A stretch of 64,000 bases of DNA from Parafilimonas terrae (GTDB taxonomy: Bacteria; Bacteroidota; Bacteroidia; Chitinophagales; Chitinophagaceae): the NCBI RefSeq assembly GCF_900115755.1, contig NZ_FOXQ01000012.1, forward strand, positions 1-64,000. The letters run 5' to 3'. Positions 51,174 through 62,369 of the stretch are shown one piece after another (the stretch's first letter is position 1; every line of letters begins with the position of its first letter). The notes under the pieces are model-generated. The model saw only the letters and a program-made list of their open reading frames with translations, searched no databases and was not told where the DNA came from. Both the position numbers and the translations under genes were made by a program.

Positions 51174-54100
51174 ATGGCTATCAAAAAAGAAAATCGTCCC
51201 AAAGCCAATTTTTCAAAAATAACTATTGGTCTTGCCTCTCCCGATAGTATTTTGGAACGCAGCTTTGGTGAAGTTTTAAAACCTGAAACTATCAATTACC
51301 GCACCTACAAGCCAGAGCGCGATGGTTTGTTTTGTGAGCGCATTTTCGGACCTGTAAAAGATTACGAGTGCGCCTGCGGCAAGTATAAAAGAATCAGGTA
51401 CAAAGGCATTGTTTGCGACCGTTGCGGTGTAGAGGTAACTGAAAAGAAAGTTCGCCGTGAAAGAATGGGGCATATTAAGCTGGTGGTACCGGTAGTACAC
51501 ATTTGGTACTTCAAAAGCCTTCCCAACAAAATCGGATACTTATTGGGCGTAAGCTCTAAAAAGCTTGAAACAATTGTGTATTACGAAAGATATGCAGTTA
51601 TTCAGCCGGGTATTCGTGAAGATAAAGGTTTGCAAACCGGCGATCTTTTAACGGAAGAAGAATACCTTGACATAATTGATAACCTGCCAAAAGACAATCA
51701 ATACCTGCCGGATGAAGACCCGCAGAAGTTTATTGCCAAGATGGGTGCTGAGGCTGTGCATGACCTGCTGGCCCGCATTAACCTGGATGAACTTAGCTAT
51801 ACTTTAAGAAACGCTGCAGCTAATGAAACTTCCCAGCAACGTAAAGCAGATGCTTTAAAGCGTTTGAGCGTGGTGGAAGCTTTTCGTGATGCCGGCACAA
51901 GAATCAGCAACAATCCTGAATGGATGGTAATGCAATATATACCGGTTATTCCGCCGGAATTGCGTCCGCTGGTTCCTTTGGATGGCGGCCGTTTTGCATC
52001 TTCTGACCTGAACGATCTTTACCGCCGTGTAATCATCCGTAACAACCGTTTAAAACGCTTGCTGGAAATTAAAGCGCCTGAGGTAATCTTACGTAACGAA
52101 AAGCGTATGCTGCAGGAAGCTGTTGACAGCCTGTTTGATAACTCAAGAAAATCAAACGCCGTTAAAGCTGAAGGTGGCCGCGCCTTAAAATCTCTGAGTG
52201 ATGTGCTGAAAGGCAAGCAAGGCCGTTTCCGCCAGAACCTGTTGGGTAAACGTGTTGACTATTCAGGCCGTTCTGTAATCGTGGTGGGCCCTGAATTGAA
52301 AATGCACGAGTGCGGTTTACCAAAAGATATGGCTGCTGAGTTGTTTAAGCCATTTATCATTAGAAAATTAATTGAAAGGGGTATTGTAAAAACAGTAAAA
52401 TCTGCCAAGAAATTAGTGGACAGAAAGGATGCTGTTGTTTGGGATATTCTTGAAAATATATTGAAAGGGCACCCGGTTATGCTTAACCGCGCCCCCACGC
52501 TTCACCGTTTATCCATCCAGGCTTTTCAGCCTAAACTGGTAGAAGGTAAAGCGATACAATTGCACCCGTTGGTAACCACAGCGTTCAACGCCGACTTTGA
52601 TGGTGACCAGATGGCGGTGCATGTTCCGTTGAGCAATGCCGCCATTTTGGAAGCACAGTTATTAATGTTGTCTTCGCATAACATTCTTAACCCGCAAAAC
52701 GGCACACCAATCACCCTTCCTTCACAGGACATGGTATTGGGCCTTTATTATATTACAAAAGGTAAAAAAGGTACGCCGGAAGAACCTGTAAAAGGTGAAG
52801 GCAAAGCTTTCTACAGCCTTGAAGAAGTAATGATTGCCTACAACGAAGGCAAAGTTGATCTTCATGCACACATTAAAGTGCGCACGGAAGTACGCGAAAA
52901 GAATGGCAACATTGTTAAAAAACTAATTGAAACAACTGTTGGCCGCGTAATGTTTAACCAGTTTGTTCCGCAGGAAGTTGGTTACATCAATGCATTACTA
53001 ACCAAGAAAAACCTTCGTGAAATTATCGGTGATATCATCAAAATAACAGATATTCCAAAATCTGCGAAATTCCTTGATGATATTAAAACCCTTGGTTTCC
53101 GCATGGCCTTCCGCGGCGGCTTAAGCTTCAGTGTAAACGATTTGATTGTACCTGATGTAAGGAGCGAAATGATCGAAAATGCAAAATCTGAAGTGGAAGA
53201 CATACGCGAAAGCTATAACATGGGCCTTATCACCAATAATGAAAGGTATAACCAGGTTATTGATATATGGGGCCGCGTGGATATGCGCATTACCGAATCG
53301 CTGATCCAGGAAATGGCAAGAGATAAACACGGTTTCAACTCTGTTTATATGATGCTTGATTCCGGCGCCCGTGGTTCTAAAACACAGGTAAAACAGCTTG
53401 TAGGTATCCGCGGATTGATGGCGAAACCAAGAAAAAGCGGCTCTACCGGTTCTGAAGTAATTGAAAACCCGATTCTTTCCAACTTTAAAGGCGGCTTGAA
53501 CGTATTGGATTACTTTATCTCAACACACGGCGCCCGTAAAGGTTTGGCCGATACTGCGTTGAAAACAGCTGATGCCGGTTACTTAACACGTCGTTTGGTG
53601 GATGTGGCGCAGGATGTGGTTATATCTGAAGAAGATTGTGGCACATTGCGCGGCATTGCAACATCAGCATTAAAAGATAATGAAGAGGTAATTGAGTCTT
53701 TAGGCGACCGCATACAGGGCCGTACTTCATTACATGACGTATATGATCCGCATACAGAAGAACTGATTATTAAAGCGGGTGAAGAAATTTCTCCTGAAGT
53801 TGCTAAACGCATTGATGAATCAGGCATTGAAAGCGTTGAAATTCGTTCAGTATTAACCTGCGAAAGCAAACGTGGTGTGTGTGTAAAATGTTATGGTAAA
53901 AACCTTGCTACCGGTTACTTGGCGCAGCGTGGTGATGCAGTAGGCATTATCGCCGCACAGTCAATTGGTGAGCCGGGCACACAGCTTACACTGCGTACCT
54001 TCCACGTAGGTGGTGTTGCAGGTGGTGCTTCTATTGAATCTGCATTAACTGCAAAATTTGACGGTACCATTCATTTTGATGGATTGCGCAGTGTTCAGGC

Positions 54101-55469
54101 AGTAAACAACGAAGGCAATAAAATACAGGTTGTAATTGGCCGTACAGGTGAAGTGCGTATCATGGATATGAAAAACGACCGCCTGCTTATTACCAATAAC
54201 ATTCCTTACGGTTCTGTGCTTGCAGTAAAAGACGGGCAGGAAGTGAAGAAAGGCGATACTATCTGTACATGGGATCCATTCAACAATGTTGTTGTTGCTG
54301 AAATTCCAGGTACGGTTAAGTTTGAAAATGTACTGGAAGGTATCACTTACCGCGAAGAAGCTGATGAACAAACAGGCCACCGCGATAAAGTGGTTATCGA
54401 AACAAAAGATAAAACCAAGATACCTTCAATAATGGTTGAAGGAGCAAAGGATACAAAATCTTATAACCTGCCGGTTGGCAGCCGCTTGATCCTTGAAGAA
54501 GGCGATGCGGTAGCTGCGGGCGATGTAATTGTAAAAATACCGAGAACGCTTCGTAAATCAGGCGATATCACAGGGGGTCTTCCACGTGTAACGGAATTGT
54601 TCGAAGCAAGAAACCCGAGCAATCCTGCCATTGTTTCTGAAATTGACGGTGTGGTAGCTTTTGGTAATGTAAAACGCGGTAACCGTGAGATCATCGTGGA
54701 AGCAAGGGATGGTATTATCAAAAAATACCTCGTTCCGCTTACAAGGCAAATTCTTGTTCAGGATGGCGACTTTGTAAAAGCCGGAACACCGCTGAGTGAC
54801 GGGCAAATTGCACCTGCTGACATTCTAGCAATTAAAGGGCCTTTTGCCGTTCAGGAATATGTTGTGAATGAAATACAGGAAGTTTACCGTTTGCAGGGTG
54901 TGCGTATTAACGACAAGCACATTGAAGTTATCGTTCGCCAGATGATGAAGAAAATTGAAATTGTAGATGCAGGCGACAGCAAATTCCTGGAAGAAGATTT
55001 AGAAGACAGGTTTGACTTCATTGAAGAAAATGACCGCCTCTTTGAAAAGAAAGTGGTTACTGATGCAGGTGAAAGCTCAAAACTCCGCTCAGGCCAGATT
55101 ATCTCGCTGCGTGAATTAAGGGAAGAAAACTCTGTTTTGCGCCGTTCAGATAAGAAGCTGGTGGAAGTGAGGGACGCCGAACCCGCAACTGCAAGGCCCG
55201 TTCTTCTTGGTATTACAAAAGCTTCCCTGGGTGTGCAAAGCTGGATATCAGCCGCATCATTCCAGGAAACAACCAAAGTATTAAGTTCTGCAGCCATAAA
55301 CGGCAAGAGCGATGACATGCTTGGTTTGAAAGAAAACGTAATTACCGGTCACTTAATTCCTGCAGGCAGTGGTTTACGTGAATTTGAAAATATGATTGTA
55401 GGAAGCAAGGAAGAATATGAATTACTCACCACTACACGTGAGGCAATGAATTTTGATGAAGAAGAGTAA
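51174..55469 (+). CDS. rpoC: DNA-directed RNA polymerase subunit beta'
   Basis: The product is 1431 residues. The N-terminal zinc site is [20 protein letters not shown]; the catalytic Mg site [12 protein letters not shown] is at about 470-482; the second zinc cysteines are at about 822 and in [11 protein letters not shown] (about 898-910). The bridge-helix and trigger-loop regions ([16 protein letters not shown]) are intact. It is the catalytic subunit of the core polymerase. rpoB is not upstream: the preceding gene is a small convergent secreted protein. A terminator follows directly. Confidence 0.98.
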   Translation: MAIKKENRPKANFSKITIGLASPDSILERSFGEVLKPETINYRTYKPERDGLFCERIFGPVKDYECACGKYKRIRYKGIVCDRCGVEVTEKKVRRERMGHIKLVVPVVHIWYFKSLPNKIGYLLGVSSKKLETIVYYERYAVIQPGIREDKGLQTGDLLTEEEYLDIIDNLPKDNQYLPDEDPQKFIAKMGAEAVHDLLARINLDELSYTLRNAAANETSQQRKADALKRLSVVEAFRDAGTRISNNPEWMVMQYIPVIPPELRPLVPLDGGRFASSDLNDLYRRVIIRNNRLKRLLEIKAPEVILRNEKRMLQEAVDSLFDNSRKSNAVKAEGGRALKSLSDVLKGKQGRFRQNLLGKRVDYSGRSVIVVGPELKMHECGLPKDMAAELFKPFIIRKLIERGIVKTVKSAKKLVDRKDAVVWDILENILKGHPVMLNRAPTLHRLSIQAFQPKLVEGKAIQLHPLVTTAFNADFDGDQMAVHVPLSNAAILEAQLLMLSSHNILNPQNGTPITLPSQDMVLGLYYITKGKKGTPEEPVKGEGKAFYSLEEVMIAYNEGKVDLHAHIKVRTEVREKNGNIVKKLIETTVGRVMFNQFVPQEVGYINALLTKKNLREIIGDIIKITDIPKSAKFLDDIKTLGFRMAFRGGLSFSVNDLIVPDVRSEMIENAKSEVEDIRESYNMGLITNNERYNQVIDIWGRVDMRITESLIQEMARDKHGFNSVYMMLDSGARGSKTQVKQLVGIRGLMAKPRKSGSTGSEVIENPILSNFKGGLNVLDYFISTHGARKGLADTALKTADAGYLTRRLVDVAQDVVISEEDCGTLRGIATSALKDNEEVIESLGDRIQGRTSLHDVYDPHTEELIIKAGEEISPEVAKRIDESGIESVEIRSVLTCESKRGVCVKCYGKNLATGYLAQRGDAVGIIAAQSIGEPGTQLTLRTFHVGGVAGGASIESALTAKFDGTIHFDGLRSVQAVNNEGNKIQVVIGRTGEVRIMDMKNDRLLITNNIPYGSVLAVKDGQEVKKGDTICTWDPFNNVVVAEIPGTVKFENVLEGITYREEADEQTGHRDKVVIETKDKTKIPSIMVEGAKDTKSYNLPVGSRLILEEGDAVAAGDVIVKIPRTLRKSGDITGGLPRVTELFEARNPSNPAIVSEIDGVVAFGNVKRGNREIIVEARDGIIKKYLVPLTRQILVQDGDFVKAGTPLSDGQIAPADILAIKGPFAVQEYVVNEIQEVYRLQGVRINDKHIEVIVRQMMKKIEIVDAGDSKFLEEDLEDRFDFIEENDRLFEKKVVTDAGESSKLRSGQIISLRELREENSVLRRSDKKLVEVRDAEPATARPVLLGITKASLGVQSWISAASFQETTKVLSSAAINGKSDDMLGLKENVITGHLIPAGSGLREFENMIVGSKEEYELLTTTREAMNFDEEE

Positions 55470-55488
55470 TTGTTCAAATCAATAAAAG

Positions 55489-55526
55489 AAAAAGCAGGGA
55501 GCGAAAGTTTCCTGCTTTTTTGTTTT
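55489..55526. terminator. terminator after rpoC
   Basis: AAAAAGCAGG and CCTGCTTTTT pair around a 12-base loop, with a T-run on the plus strand and an A/T-rich flank on the other. It probably also serves the convergent nuclease gene. Confidence 0.8.
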
Positions 55527-55552
55527 ATAGCGATGGATACCTACAGGTTCTG

Positions 55553-56593
55553 TTACTCCACTTTCTTCAGCAAAACAATATAGGTAGGAAAATGATCGCT
55601 GTAGCCGCCACGAAAAACATTACCATCCCACGTGCGCATTGGATAGCCCTTGTATTTTCCTGTATTTTCAACCATAAATTCTTTATTAAAAATATGCGGC
55701 TGAAAAAAGAAATAACCCTGCTGGTTTTTATCAAGCCAGGCATAGCTTATAATGATCTGGTCAAATAACCCCCATGCATCCTGGTAAGCCAGCGTACCAA
55801 TTCCTCTTTTATATAAATCAACCCAGGGATTATATAAACCTCCGGGTTTTACATCCGCTATTTTTCCTGTTGCACCTAATACTTTTGTAATGCTTTCATT
55901 TATTGGATCATCATTTAAATCGCCCATAACAATAATCTTTGCGCCGGGTTTATATTTTTCAATCGAATCAATAAAATTTCGGTTCACCTGTGCTGCTGCA
56001 AAACGCCCCGGCGCACTGCGCTGTTCACCTCCCACCCTGCTTGGCCAGTGATTGACAAACACATAAACCGTGTCGCCATTTAAAATGCCCTTCACCCATA
56101 AAACATCCCGGGTATAAGCGCTTGTCTTGGCGCCTTCAGGCAAAGGCACAAACAACTTCCTGCTGTTAAGCACAGTAAAGTATTTCGGATTATAAAGAAG
56201 TGCAACATCAACGCCGCGGATATCCCTTGAATCATAATGCACAATTCCATAATTACGGTCTTTTAATAAAGGATGATGAATAAGATCGTTTAACACCGTA
56301 TCATTTTCTATTTCAGCAATGCCTATAAAAGCAAAGCCATCGGGATTGATATCTGTCCCTATCTGTGAGATAACCGTAGCCAGGCGCAGCACCTTTGCCT
56401 GATAAACTTTGCTGTTATAATGCTTTACGCCGCCCGGCAAAAAATCTTCATCATTTATTTTGGGATTATTGATAGTATCAAAAAAGTTTTCCAGGTTATA
56501 AAAAGCTATAACAGCAGGTTTGTAATGCTGGGTTTGGGCATCAGTAATTTTAAAAAGAAGGATTGCAATCAGCAGTAATAAAACAGTTTTCAT
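55553..56593 (-). CDS. secreted endonuclease/exonuclease/phosphatase-family enzyme
   Basis: The product is 346 residues from the ATG at 56593, where a signal peptide begins (MKTVLLLLIAILLFKITDAQ); an in-frame start at 56689 would add 32 non-signal residues. Catalytic EEP motifs are FYNLENFFDT with Asn33, IAEIEND with the Mg-binding Glu, MGDLNDDP, and SDHFP with Asp333-His334. The family cleaves phosphodiesters in DNA, RNA or lipids using Mg2+. Export to the periplasm or beyond and the divergent TonB receptor/DUF5689 genes suggest breakdown of extracellular nucleic acid (inference). Confidence 0.9.
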   Translation of the reverse strand: MKTVLLLLIAILLFKITDAQTQHYKPAVIAFYNLENFFDTINNPKINDEDFLPGGVKHYNSKVYQAKVLRLATVISQIGTDINPDGFAFIGIAEIENDTVLNDLIHHPLLKDRNYGIVHYDSRDIRGVDVALLYNPKYFTVLNSRKLFVPLPEGAKTSAYTRDVLWVKGILNGDTVYVFVNHWPSRVGGEQRSAPGRFAAAQVNRNFIDSIEKYKPGAKIIVMGDLNDDPINESITKVLGATGKIADVKPGGLYNPWVDLYKRGIGTLAYQDAWGLFDQIIISYAWLDKNQQGYFFFQPHIFNKEFMVENTGKYKGYPMRTWDGNVFRGGYSDHFPTYIVLLKKVE

Positions 56594-56649
56594 TTTAAGG
56601 TGTTTAGATTTTTTAAGGACGCACGTTAACAGCAATTTAAATAACTGTA

Positions 56650-56679
56650 TTGAAATTGAAAAAATATATCTTAGATTTG
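56650..56679 (+). promoter_or_regulatory. promoter of the TonB receptor/DUF5689 operon
   Basis: TTG at 56650-56652 and TAGATTTG at 56672-56679 are 19 bases apart, close to the Bacteroidota consensus. The start codon is 21 bases after the box. Confidence 0.6.
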
Positions 56680-56700
56680 AGTAACCCAAAATCTGACCTT

Positions 56701-59280
56701 ATGTTACGCAACCTTCTAACCGCCGCGCTCCTGAATATTCCTTTTTATGTTTCTGCACAACAGGGTATTACAGATTCGATTCCCGCTGTAGATTCAATTC
56801 CCATACAGGAATTAAAAGATGATATTATTGATAACATTCCCGTCATCACACTTGATGATAATGAGCTAGGCGATGCAGGCACACAAAATATATCTTCTTT
56901 ATTAACCGCTGGCCGCGACCCGTTTTATAATGCAGCTACATTTAATTTCAGTGTGGCAAGGTTTCGCATTCGCGGCTACAATGCAGATAATTCGGCCACT
57001 TATATTAATGGCGTTCCCATGGATAACCTTGACAATGGTTATACGCCTTTTGGCTTATGGGGCGGTTTGAATGACGTATTCCGCAACCGCGACATCAACT
57101 TTGGTATTCGTTATAATACGTTTGCTTTTGGCGATATTGGCAACTCAACCAATATTGATGTGCGGGCCAGTAAACAAAGGCAACAAACCAGTATTGGTTA
57201 TGCTTTATCAAACAGAAGTTATGATCACCGCATCATTTTTACGCACAGCACCGGCATAAATAAAAAAGGCTGGGCCTTTACTGTTTCCGGAAGCTGGCGT
57301 TATGCAGATGAAGGTTATGTGCCAGGCTCTTATTTTAATGGTTACAGCTGGTTTATAGCAATTGATAAAAAGTTAGGCCAAAAACAAATATTATCTTTTA
57401 TAGCTTTTGCTTCTCCGGCAGAAAGCGGCAGGCAAAGCGCTTCCACGCAGGAGATGATTGATATTGCCGGAACGCACTATTATAATCCGTCGTGGGGCTA
57501 TCAAAACGGCAAAAAAAGAAGTGCCAATATCAGTAAAGTAAATCAGCCTGTAATGCTGCTTACACACGATTTTCGCATCAGCAATAAAACCAATCTTACT
57601 ACATCGCTGAGCTATGTTTTTGGAGAACGTTCTTATTCATCGCTTGATTGGTATAATACACCAGACCCGCGGCCTGATTATTATCGCTACCTGCCTTCTT
57701 ATTATAAAAATGATCCTTATCAGCAACAACAGGTTTATGATAACCTTAAAAATAATGAAGCAGCAAGGCAAATTAATTGGGATAACCTATACAATGTCAA
57801 TCGTTATAATTCTGTCTCAATCAAGAATGCAAATGGCATTGAAGGCAACACAATAACCGGTAACCGCTCTTATTACATACAAGGTGAAAGAGTAACCAAT
57901 AGCAGGCGCATCATTTTTAATGCCGTACTAAATTCAAGTTTAAGTAATCATATTGATTTCACTGCTGGTGAAAGTTACCAGTCAACCAACAATAATTATT
58001 TCCAGCGTATAAAAGATTTATTAGGCGGTAGTTTTTGGATTAATGTAAACCAGTTTGCACAAAGGGAATTCCCGACAGATAACAATGCTTATCAAAATGA
58101 TTTGAACCATCCCAACCGCATTGTAAAAGCAAGTGATAAATACGGCTATAATTATAATATAAAGATTGATAAAGCCACAGTTTGGAGCCAGTTTGTTTTC
58201 AGGTTTCCGCACATTGATTTTTTTATTGCCGGCGAAGGTTCGCAAACAATTTTTAGAAGAATTGGCAATGTAAAGAATGGATTATTCCCTGATAATTCCT
58301 ACGGAAAATCTTCACCTAATCTTTTCTATAATTATGCTGTAAAAGGTGGCCTTACTTATAAAATAAACGGCAGGAATTATTTGTATTTAAGTGGCGCAAT
58401 ACTTACCCGCGCCCCTTATTTTGAAGATGCATACATATCGCCGCGAACAAGGGATTTTACACAGGATAGTTTGCGAAGTGAAGCCATTCAAACACTGGAA
58501 GGTGGTTATATTTTAAATGCGCCCAGGTTTAAAATCCATTTGATTGGTTATTACACACAAATGAAACATGCATTTAATGTACTTACTTTTTATCACGACG
58601 AATACCAGGATTTTGTAAACTATGCTTTAAGCAATATTGATAAATTATATTTTGGAAGTGAGTTTGGCTTTGAAGCAACCGTTGCCCGCAATATAACAAT
58701 CAGCGGCGCCGCTGCTGTTGGAAGATATTATTATAATAGCCGCCAGCAGGCTATAACGATAGTTGATAATACGGCAACCATCTTAAATAAAGAAACAGTT
58801 TATGCAAACAATTACCGCATTCCGTCAACACCGCAAGAAGCTTATAGTTTTACTGTCACTTACCGTTCACCTAAATTTTGGATGATAAGTTTAACCGGTA
58901 ATTATTTTGATTATATATGGCTTGATTTTAACCCGCTCCGAAGAACAGCGCTGGCCACTGAAAACCTCGATGCAAAGAGTGAGCTTTTTTATAAAGTGAT
59001 TGACCAGCAACGATTAGATGCACAATATACGATTGATGTATTTGCCGGTTATTCATGGCGCATTCCGCATGCATACATTGGATCAGGCTTTCACAAGAAA
59101 CCTGTGTATCTGGCTATGTATGCCGACATCAGCAATATGCTCAATAACAAGGATATTATTTCAGGCGGCTATGAACAATTGCGTTATGATTATTCAACAT
59201 CAGACATAAATAAATTTCCGCCTAAATATTATTACGCTTATGGATTGAATTATTTCGCAAGTATCGCCTTACGTTTTTAA
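56701..59280 (+). CDS. TonB-dependent receptor of the DUF5689/nuclease cluster
   Basis: The product is 859 residues from the ATG at 56701, which starts the signal peptide (MLRNLLTAALLNIPFYVSAQ); a start at 56650 would add 17 residues before it. It has a plug without a CarboxypepD_reg domain (FRIRGYNADNSATYINGVPM) and a barrel ending in a terminal Phe (YFASIALRF). It would take up large fragments across the outer membrane with TonB. The DUF5689 gene follows 19 bases later; the nuclease gene is divergent with a 107-base gap. Confidence 0.92.
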   Translation: MLRNLLTAALLNIPFYVSAQQGITDSIPAVDSIPIQELKDDIIDNIPVITLDDNELGDAGTQNISSLLTAGRDPFYNAATFNFSVARFRIRGYNADNSATYINGVPMDNLDNGYTPFGLWGGLNDVFRNRDINFGIRYNTFAFGDIGNSTNIDVRASKQRQQTSIGYALSNRSYDHRIIFTHSTGINKKGWAFTVSGSWRYADEGYVPGSYFNGYSWFIAIDKKLGQKQILSFIAFASPAESGRQSASTQEMIDIAGTHYYNPSWGYQNGKKRSANISKVNQPVMLLTHDFRISNKTNLTTSLSYVFGERSYSSLDWYNTPDPRPDYYRYLPSYYKNDPYQQQQVYDNLKNNEAARQINWDNLYNVNRYNSVSIKNANGIEGNTITGNRSYYIQGERVTNSRRIIFNAVLNSSLSNHIDFTAGESYQSTNNNYFQRIKDLLGGSFWINVNQFAQREFPTDNNAYQNDLNHPNRIVKASDKYGYNYNIKIDKATVWSQFVFRFPHIDFFIAGEGSQTIFRRIGNVKNGLFPDNSYGKSSPNLFYNYAVKGGLTYKINGRNYLYLSGAILTRAPYFEDAYISPRTRDFTQDSLRSEAIQTLEGGYILNAPRFKIHLIGYYTQMKHAFNVLTFYHDEYQDFVNYALSNIDKLYFGSEFGFEATVARNITISGAAAVGRYYYNSRQQAITIVDNTATILNKETVYANNYRIPSTPQEAYSFTVTYRSPKFWMISLTGNYFDYIWLDFNPLRRTALATENLDAKSELFYKVIDQQRLDAQYTIDVFAGYSWRIPHAYIGSGFHKKPVYLAMYADISNMLNNKDIISGGYEQLRYDYSTSDINKFPPKYYYAYGLNYFASIALRF

Positions 59281-59299
59281 AATCACCAAAAACTCTTGT

Positions 59300-61330
59300 A
59301 TGAAAACATCAGCCTTACTCATCTGCATTGCATTTGCAATTATTTCCTGCAACAAAAAATTTGACGAGCCGCCGGCTTATGCAGCGCCGAACCTCAAACC
59401 AACATTAACTATTGCACAATTGAAAGCCATGCACACAACCGGCAGTTCTGAAAGCATTACCACAGATGATATAATTGAAGGCATTGTAATTGCCAACGAT
59501 TCATCAGGCAATTTTTATAAACAAATAATTATTGAAGACACAACTGCAGGCATTGCTATAAATATTGATGATTACAATTTATATACATCTTACCCTGTTG
59601 GCAGAAATGTTTTTATAAAACTAAATGGTTTGATATTATACGATGATAACAGGCTGATTGCAATTGGTTCCGGCAAAGATGGAAACAATAATATTAATGC
59701 CATTGCAGCGCCGTTGAAAAACCAATACATAATTAAAGGTGCAAACAATGTTCCGGCCTTGCCAAAAATTATTGATGTAAGCGATTTGAATGACAGCTAT
59801 CAAAACATGCTGATACAATTAACGAACATGGAATTTAGTGAAGCCGACACCGGTAAAACGTATGCTGACACTTCGGCTTCTAAAAACACCGTAAATTTTA
59901 TATTGAAGAATTGCAGCAATAAAAGCATTACGCTGCGCAACAGCGGCTTTGCAAATTTTGCGGGCATTAACGTTCCCAATGGCAATGGAAATATTACCTG
60001 CATTTATTCGGTGTATAATACAAGCAGGCAGGTTCTTATACGCGATACAAGCGATGTGCAGTTTAACGGAACACGTTGCAACGGCGGGCCTGCCGTTCAA
60101 ACATCCATTGCAAATATTCGCAGCATGTATAAAGGGCACGATATAAAACTGGGCGCTTATAAAATTGGAGGTGTTGTAATATCAGATGCAGTTAATAAAA
60201 ACATCGCTAATGGCAATGTTGTTTTGCAGGATGGCAATGCAGGTATATCGGTTTATTTTGGCGGAACAATAACGTATAATATTGGCGATTCAATTGTGCT
60301 GGATGTAACCGGCGATTCATTGCAAAACTATAATGGCTCACTTGAAATTAAAACGGCATCGGGCACTATAAAACCCGATCCTGTTGCTACCGGTAAAACT
60401 GTTATTCCCCAACAGCTTTCTATTGCACAACTCAATTCAAACCTGCCAGATATTGAATACACTTTAATCAAAATTGTAAATGCAACAGCAAGCGGCGGCA
60501 CAACTTATTCAGGCAGCAAAACGTTAACTGATGCTTCGGGAAGTATTACTTTATTTACATCTTCATCTGCCAGCTTTGCCAACGATAATTTGCCAACGGA
60601 AGAAAACGATTGGATTGGTTTTGGCAAATTTTTCGGCAATACCAAAGAATTTACTATCCGCAATACAACTGATGTAACAACAAGCGGCGGTAACAATAAT
60701 GGCGATGGTATTGAATTAACAGCATCGCCATTTACCTTAAACTTCGATAACATAGCAGCAGGATTACCACAGGGTGTATTTGTAAAAACAGCTTCTTCAT
60801 CCACATCTGTTGGTGCTGATGGCGTTTATAGTGGCAACCAGTCTTCATGGAGCAACACGTCATCCGGCTTTAAAAATTATGCAAGCGCAACCAGCTTAAA
60901 TGCAGCAAGCAGTTCAACAGAGCAGAATGCTTCAACCAACCGGGCATTGGGTGTTAAACAAACCGGTTCCACTGGTTTCGATCCGGGCGCCGCGTTTCTA
61001 TTTGAAATAAACAATACAACCGGCAAAACCAATATCAGTTTAAATTTTTTACTTCAATCTTTAGCTGATGGCGTTGGCCGCACAACCACCTGGCAGGTTG
61101 ATTATGCAATTGGAGATAATCCAAATACTTTTATCCCTGCAACAACATCACCATCATCAATAACAACGGGCACAGTTTTCAGCAGTACGCCTGTAACGGT
61201 AAATTTTGGAACTGCTTTAGATAATCAAAATTCCAAAGTCTGGATCCGTATTGTTACACTAAGCGCCACAACCGGCAGCGGCAGCAGGGCTTCTACTGGT
61301 ATTGATGATGTGGAGATAAAATGGAATTGA
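59300..61330 (+). CDS. DUF5689 lipoprotein with several OB-like modules
   Basis: The product is 676 residues. The lipoprotein signal ends AIISCNKK (acylated Cys about 17). From residue 30 onwards repeated beta-rich modules (about 34-145, 150-245, 260-370 and 375-465) have the pattern of DUF5689/OB-fold nucleic-acid-binding domains, for example IEGIVIANDSSGNFYKQIII and GGVVISDAVNKNIANGNVVL. A further jelly-roll-like domain (about 480-676) closes the protein. It is probably a surface lipoprotein that binds the ligand for the TonB receptor encoded just upstream. Confidence 0.88.
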   Translation: MKTSALLICIAFAIISCNKKFDEPPAYAAPNLKPTLTIAQLKAMHTTGSSESITTDDIIEGIVIANDSSGNFYKQIIIEDTTAGIAINIDDYNLYTSYPVGRNVFIKLNGLILYDDNRLIAIGSGKDGNNNINAIAAPLKNQYIIKGANNVPALPKIIDVSDLNDSYQNMLIQLTNMEFSEADTGKTYADTSASKNTVNFILKNCSNKSITLRNSGFANFAGINVPNGNGNITCIYSVYNTSRQVLIRDTSDVQFNGTRCNGGPAVQTSIANIRSMYKGHDIKLGAYKIGGVVISDAVNKNIANGNVVLQDGNAGISVYFGGTITYNIGDSIVLDVTGDSLQNYNGSLEIKTASGTIKPDPVATGKTVIPQQLSIAQLNSNLPDIEYTLIKIVNATASGGTTYSGSKTLTDASGSITLFTSSSASFANDNLPTEENDWIGFGKFFGNTKEFTIRNTTDVTTSGGNNNGDGIELTASPFTLNFDNIAAGLPQGVFVKTASSSTSVGADGVYSGNQSSWSNTSSGFKNYASATSLNAASSSTEQNASTNRALGVKQTGSTGFDPGAAFLFEINNTTGKTNISLNFLLQSLADGVGRTTTWQVDYAIGDNPNTFIPATTSPSSITTGTVFSSTPVTVNFGTALDNQNSKVWIRIVTLSATTGSGSRASTGIDDVEIKWN

Positions 61331-61486
61331 AGCTATAAGAACAAGCTGCTTAAAAATAATTTTTCTTATGGTTGTCGCGGATGCTGCAAGTTTTCATTGG
61401 CATGGCGAAGCCGGTCTGATGGATGGTTTGGAAGATTTTATTCATAGTCCTTGTTCCCTGGCCAGACCACTTCGCGGGACGGCCGG

Positions 61487-62236
61487 CTAAAAATATTCAG
61501 CATCATCCGGCATCATTTTTATTTTGCCGGAGCTTTCATATTTCCGGTATTTATCAGAAACATCTTTTGATTGCTTTTGATGATTGATATATAAATCGCC
61601 GTCTTTCCATTCAATATTATAGCCCTTCTTTTTATCAATTAAACCATCGCCTGCAAGTGCATCAGTAAAATCTTTCATTTGCTGCAGCTTTACTTTTGCT
61701 TTTTCAATACTGATTTTTGCATTGGCCATTGCATCATTAATTTGCTGCTGTAATTTTTCGCCATTAAACTGCGATTTAAATTCTTCACGCTTAAACTTTT
61801 CCTGTAATGCCTGCATATCTTTCTGCATTTTAGTAAAATCAACTTTTGCAATTTGTGCCCGCGCTTTTTGTATGGAAACATTGGCATCCTGCTGAACCTT
61901 GTCCCAATTAATTTTATCAATATTTTCCTTCACCTGTTTTTCCATTGCTTTAAAATCTATTGAGGAAAGCGCTCTGGTAATTTCTTTATCCACATCAATC
62001 TTTATCTCTTTCATTTGCTTGTTAAGCTTTGCCATGTTTTCGTTAAGCGCTTCTATTGCCTTATCAAAATCTTTTGTATTGTTTTCAGGCAGCGTGTCGG
62101 TTTTATTAACAGTTTCAGGCATCTTTCTGTTAGCATAATTATACATGCATGGGTTTTCCCAGGAACAAAGCAGCAAAGCTGTTGCAGGCAGCACGAATAA
62201 CCGTATTCTAAAAATTTGCAGGAATATCTTTTTCAT
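61487..62236 (-). CDS. uncharacterised protein with long coiled coil
   Basis: The product is 249 residues. A hydrophobic start (about 10-25, LFVLPATALLLCSW) suggests a signal anchor. Residues about 55-190 form a long heptad-rich coiled coil (IEALNENMAKLNKQMKEIKI, QKDMQALQEKFKREEF). The C-terminal part (IEWKDGDLYINHQKQSKDVSDKYRKY) is probably globular. No family was recognised; similar proteins are annotated as hypothetical or as parts of anti-sigma loci in Bacteroidota. It lies convergent to the DUF5689 gene. Confidence 0.72.
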   Translation of the reverse strand: MKKIFLQIFRIRLFVLPATALLLCSWENPCMYNYANRKMPETVNKTDTLPENNTKDFDKAIEALNENMAKLNKQMKEIKIDVDKEITRALSSIDFKAMEKQVKENIDKINWDKVQQDANVSIQKARAQIAKVDFTKMQKDMQALQEKFKREEFKSQFNGEKLQQQINDAMANAKISIEKAKVKLQQMKDFTDALAGDGLIDKKKGYNIEWKDGDLYINHQKQSKDVSDKYRKYESSGKIKMMPDDAEYF

Positions 62237-62369
62237 ATTTGTGTGGTTTTGATTAACGAAATTTTTCGTACATCAAACATACGAACATACTCGTACAATG
62301 TCACAACCATTATTTTCTTTAAGAAAACTTAAACAAATAATAAAAGCTAAACTTGCGAAAGAAAAGGCG

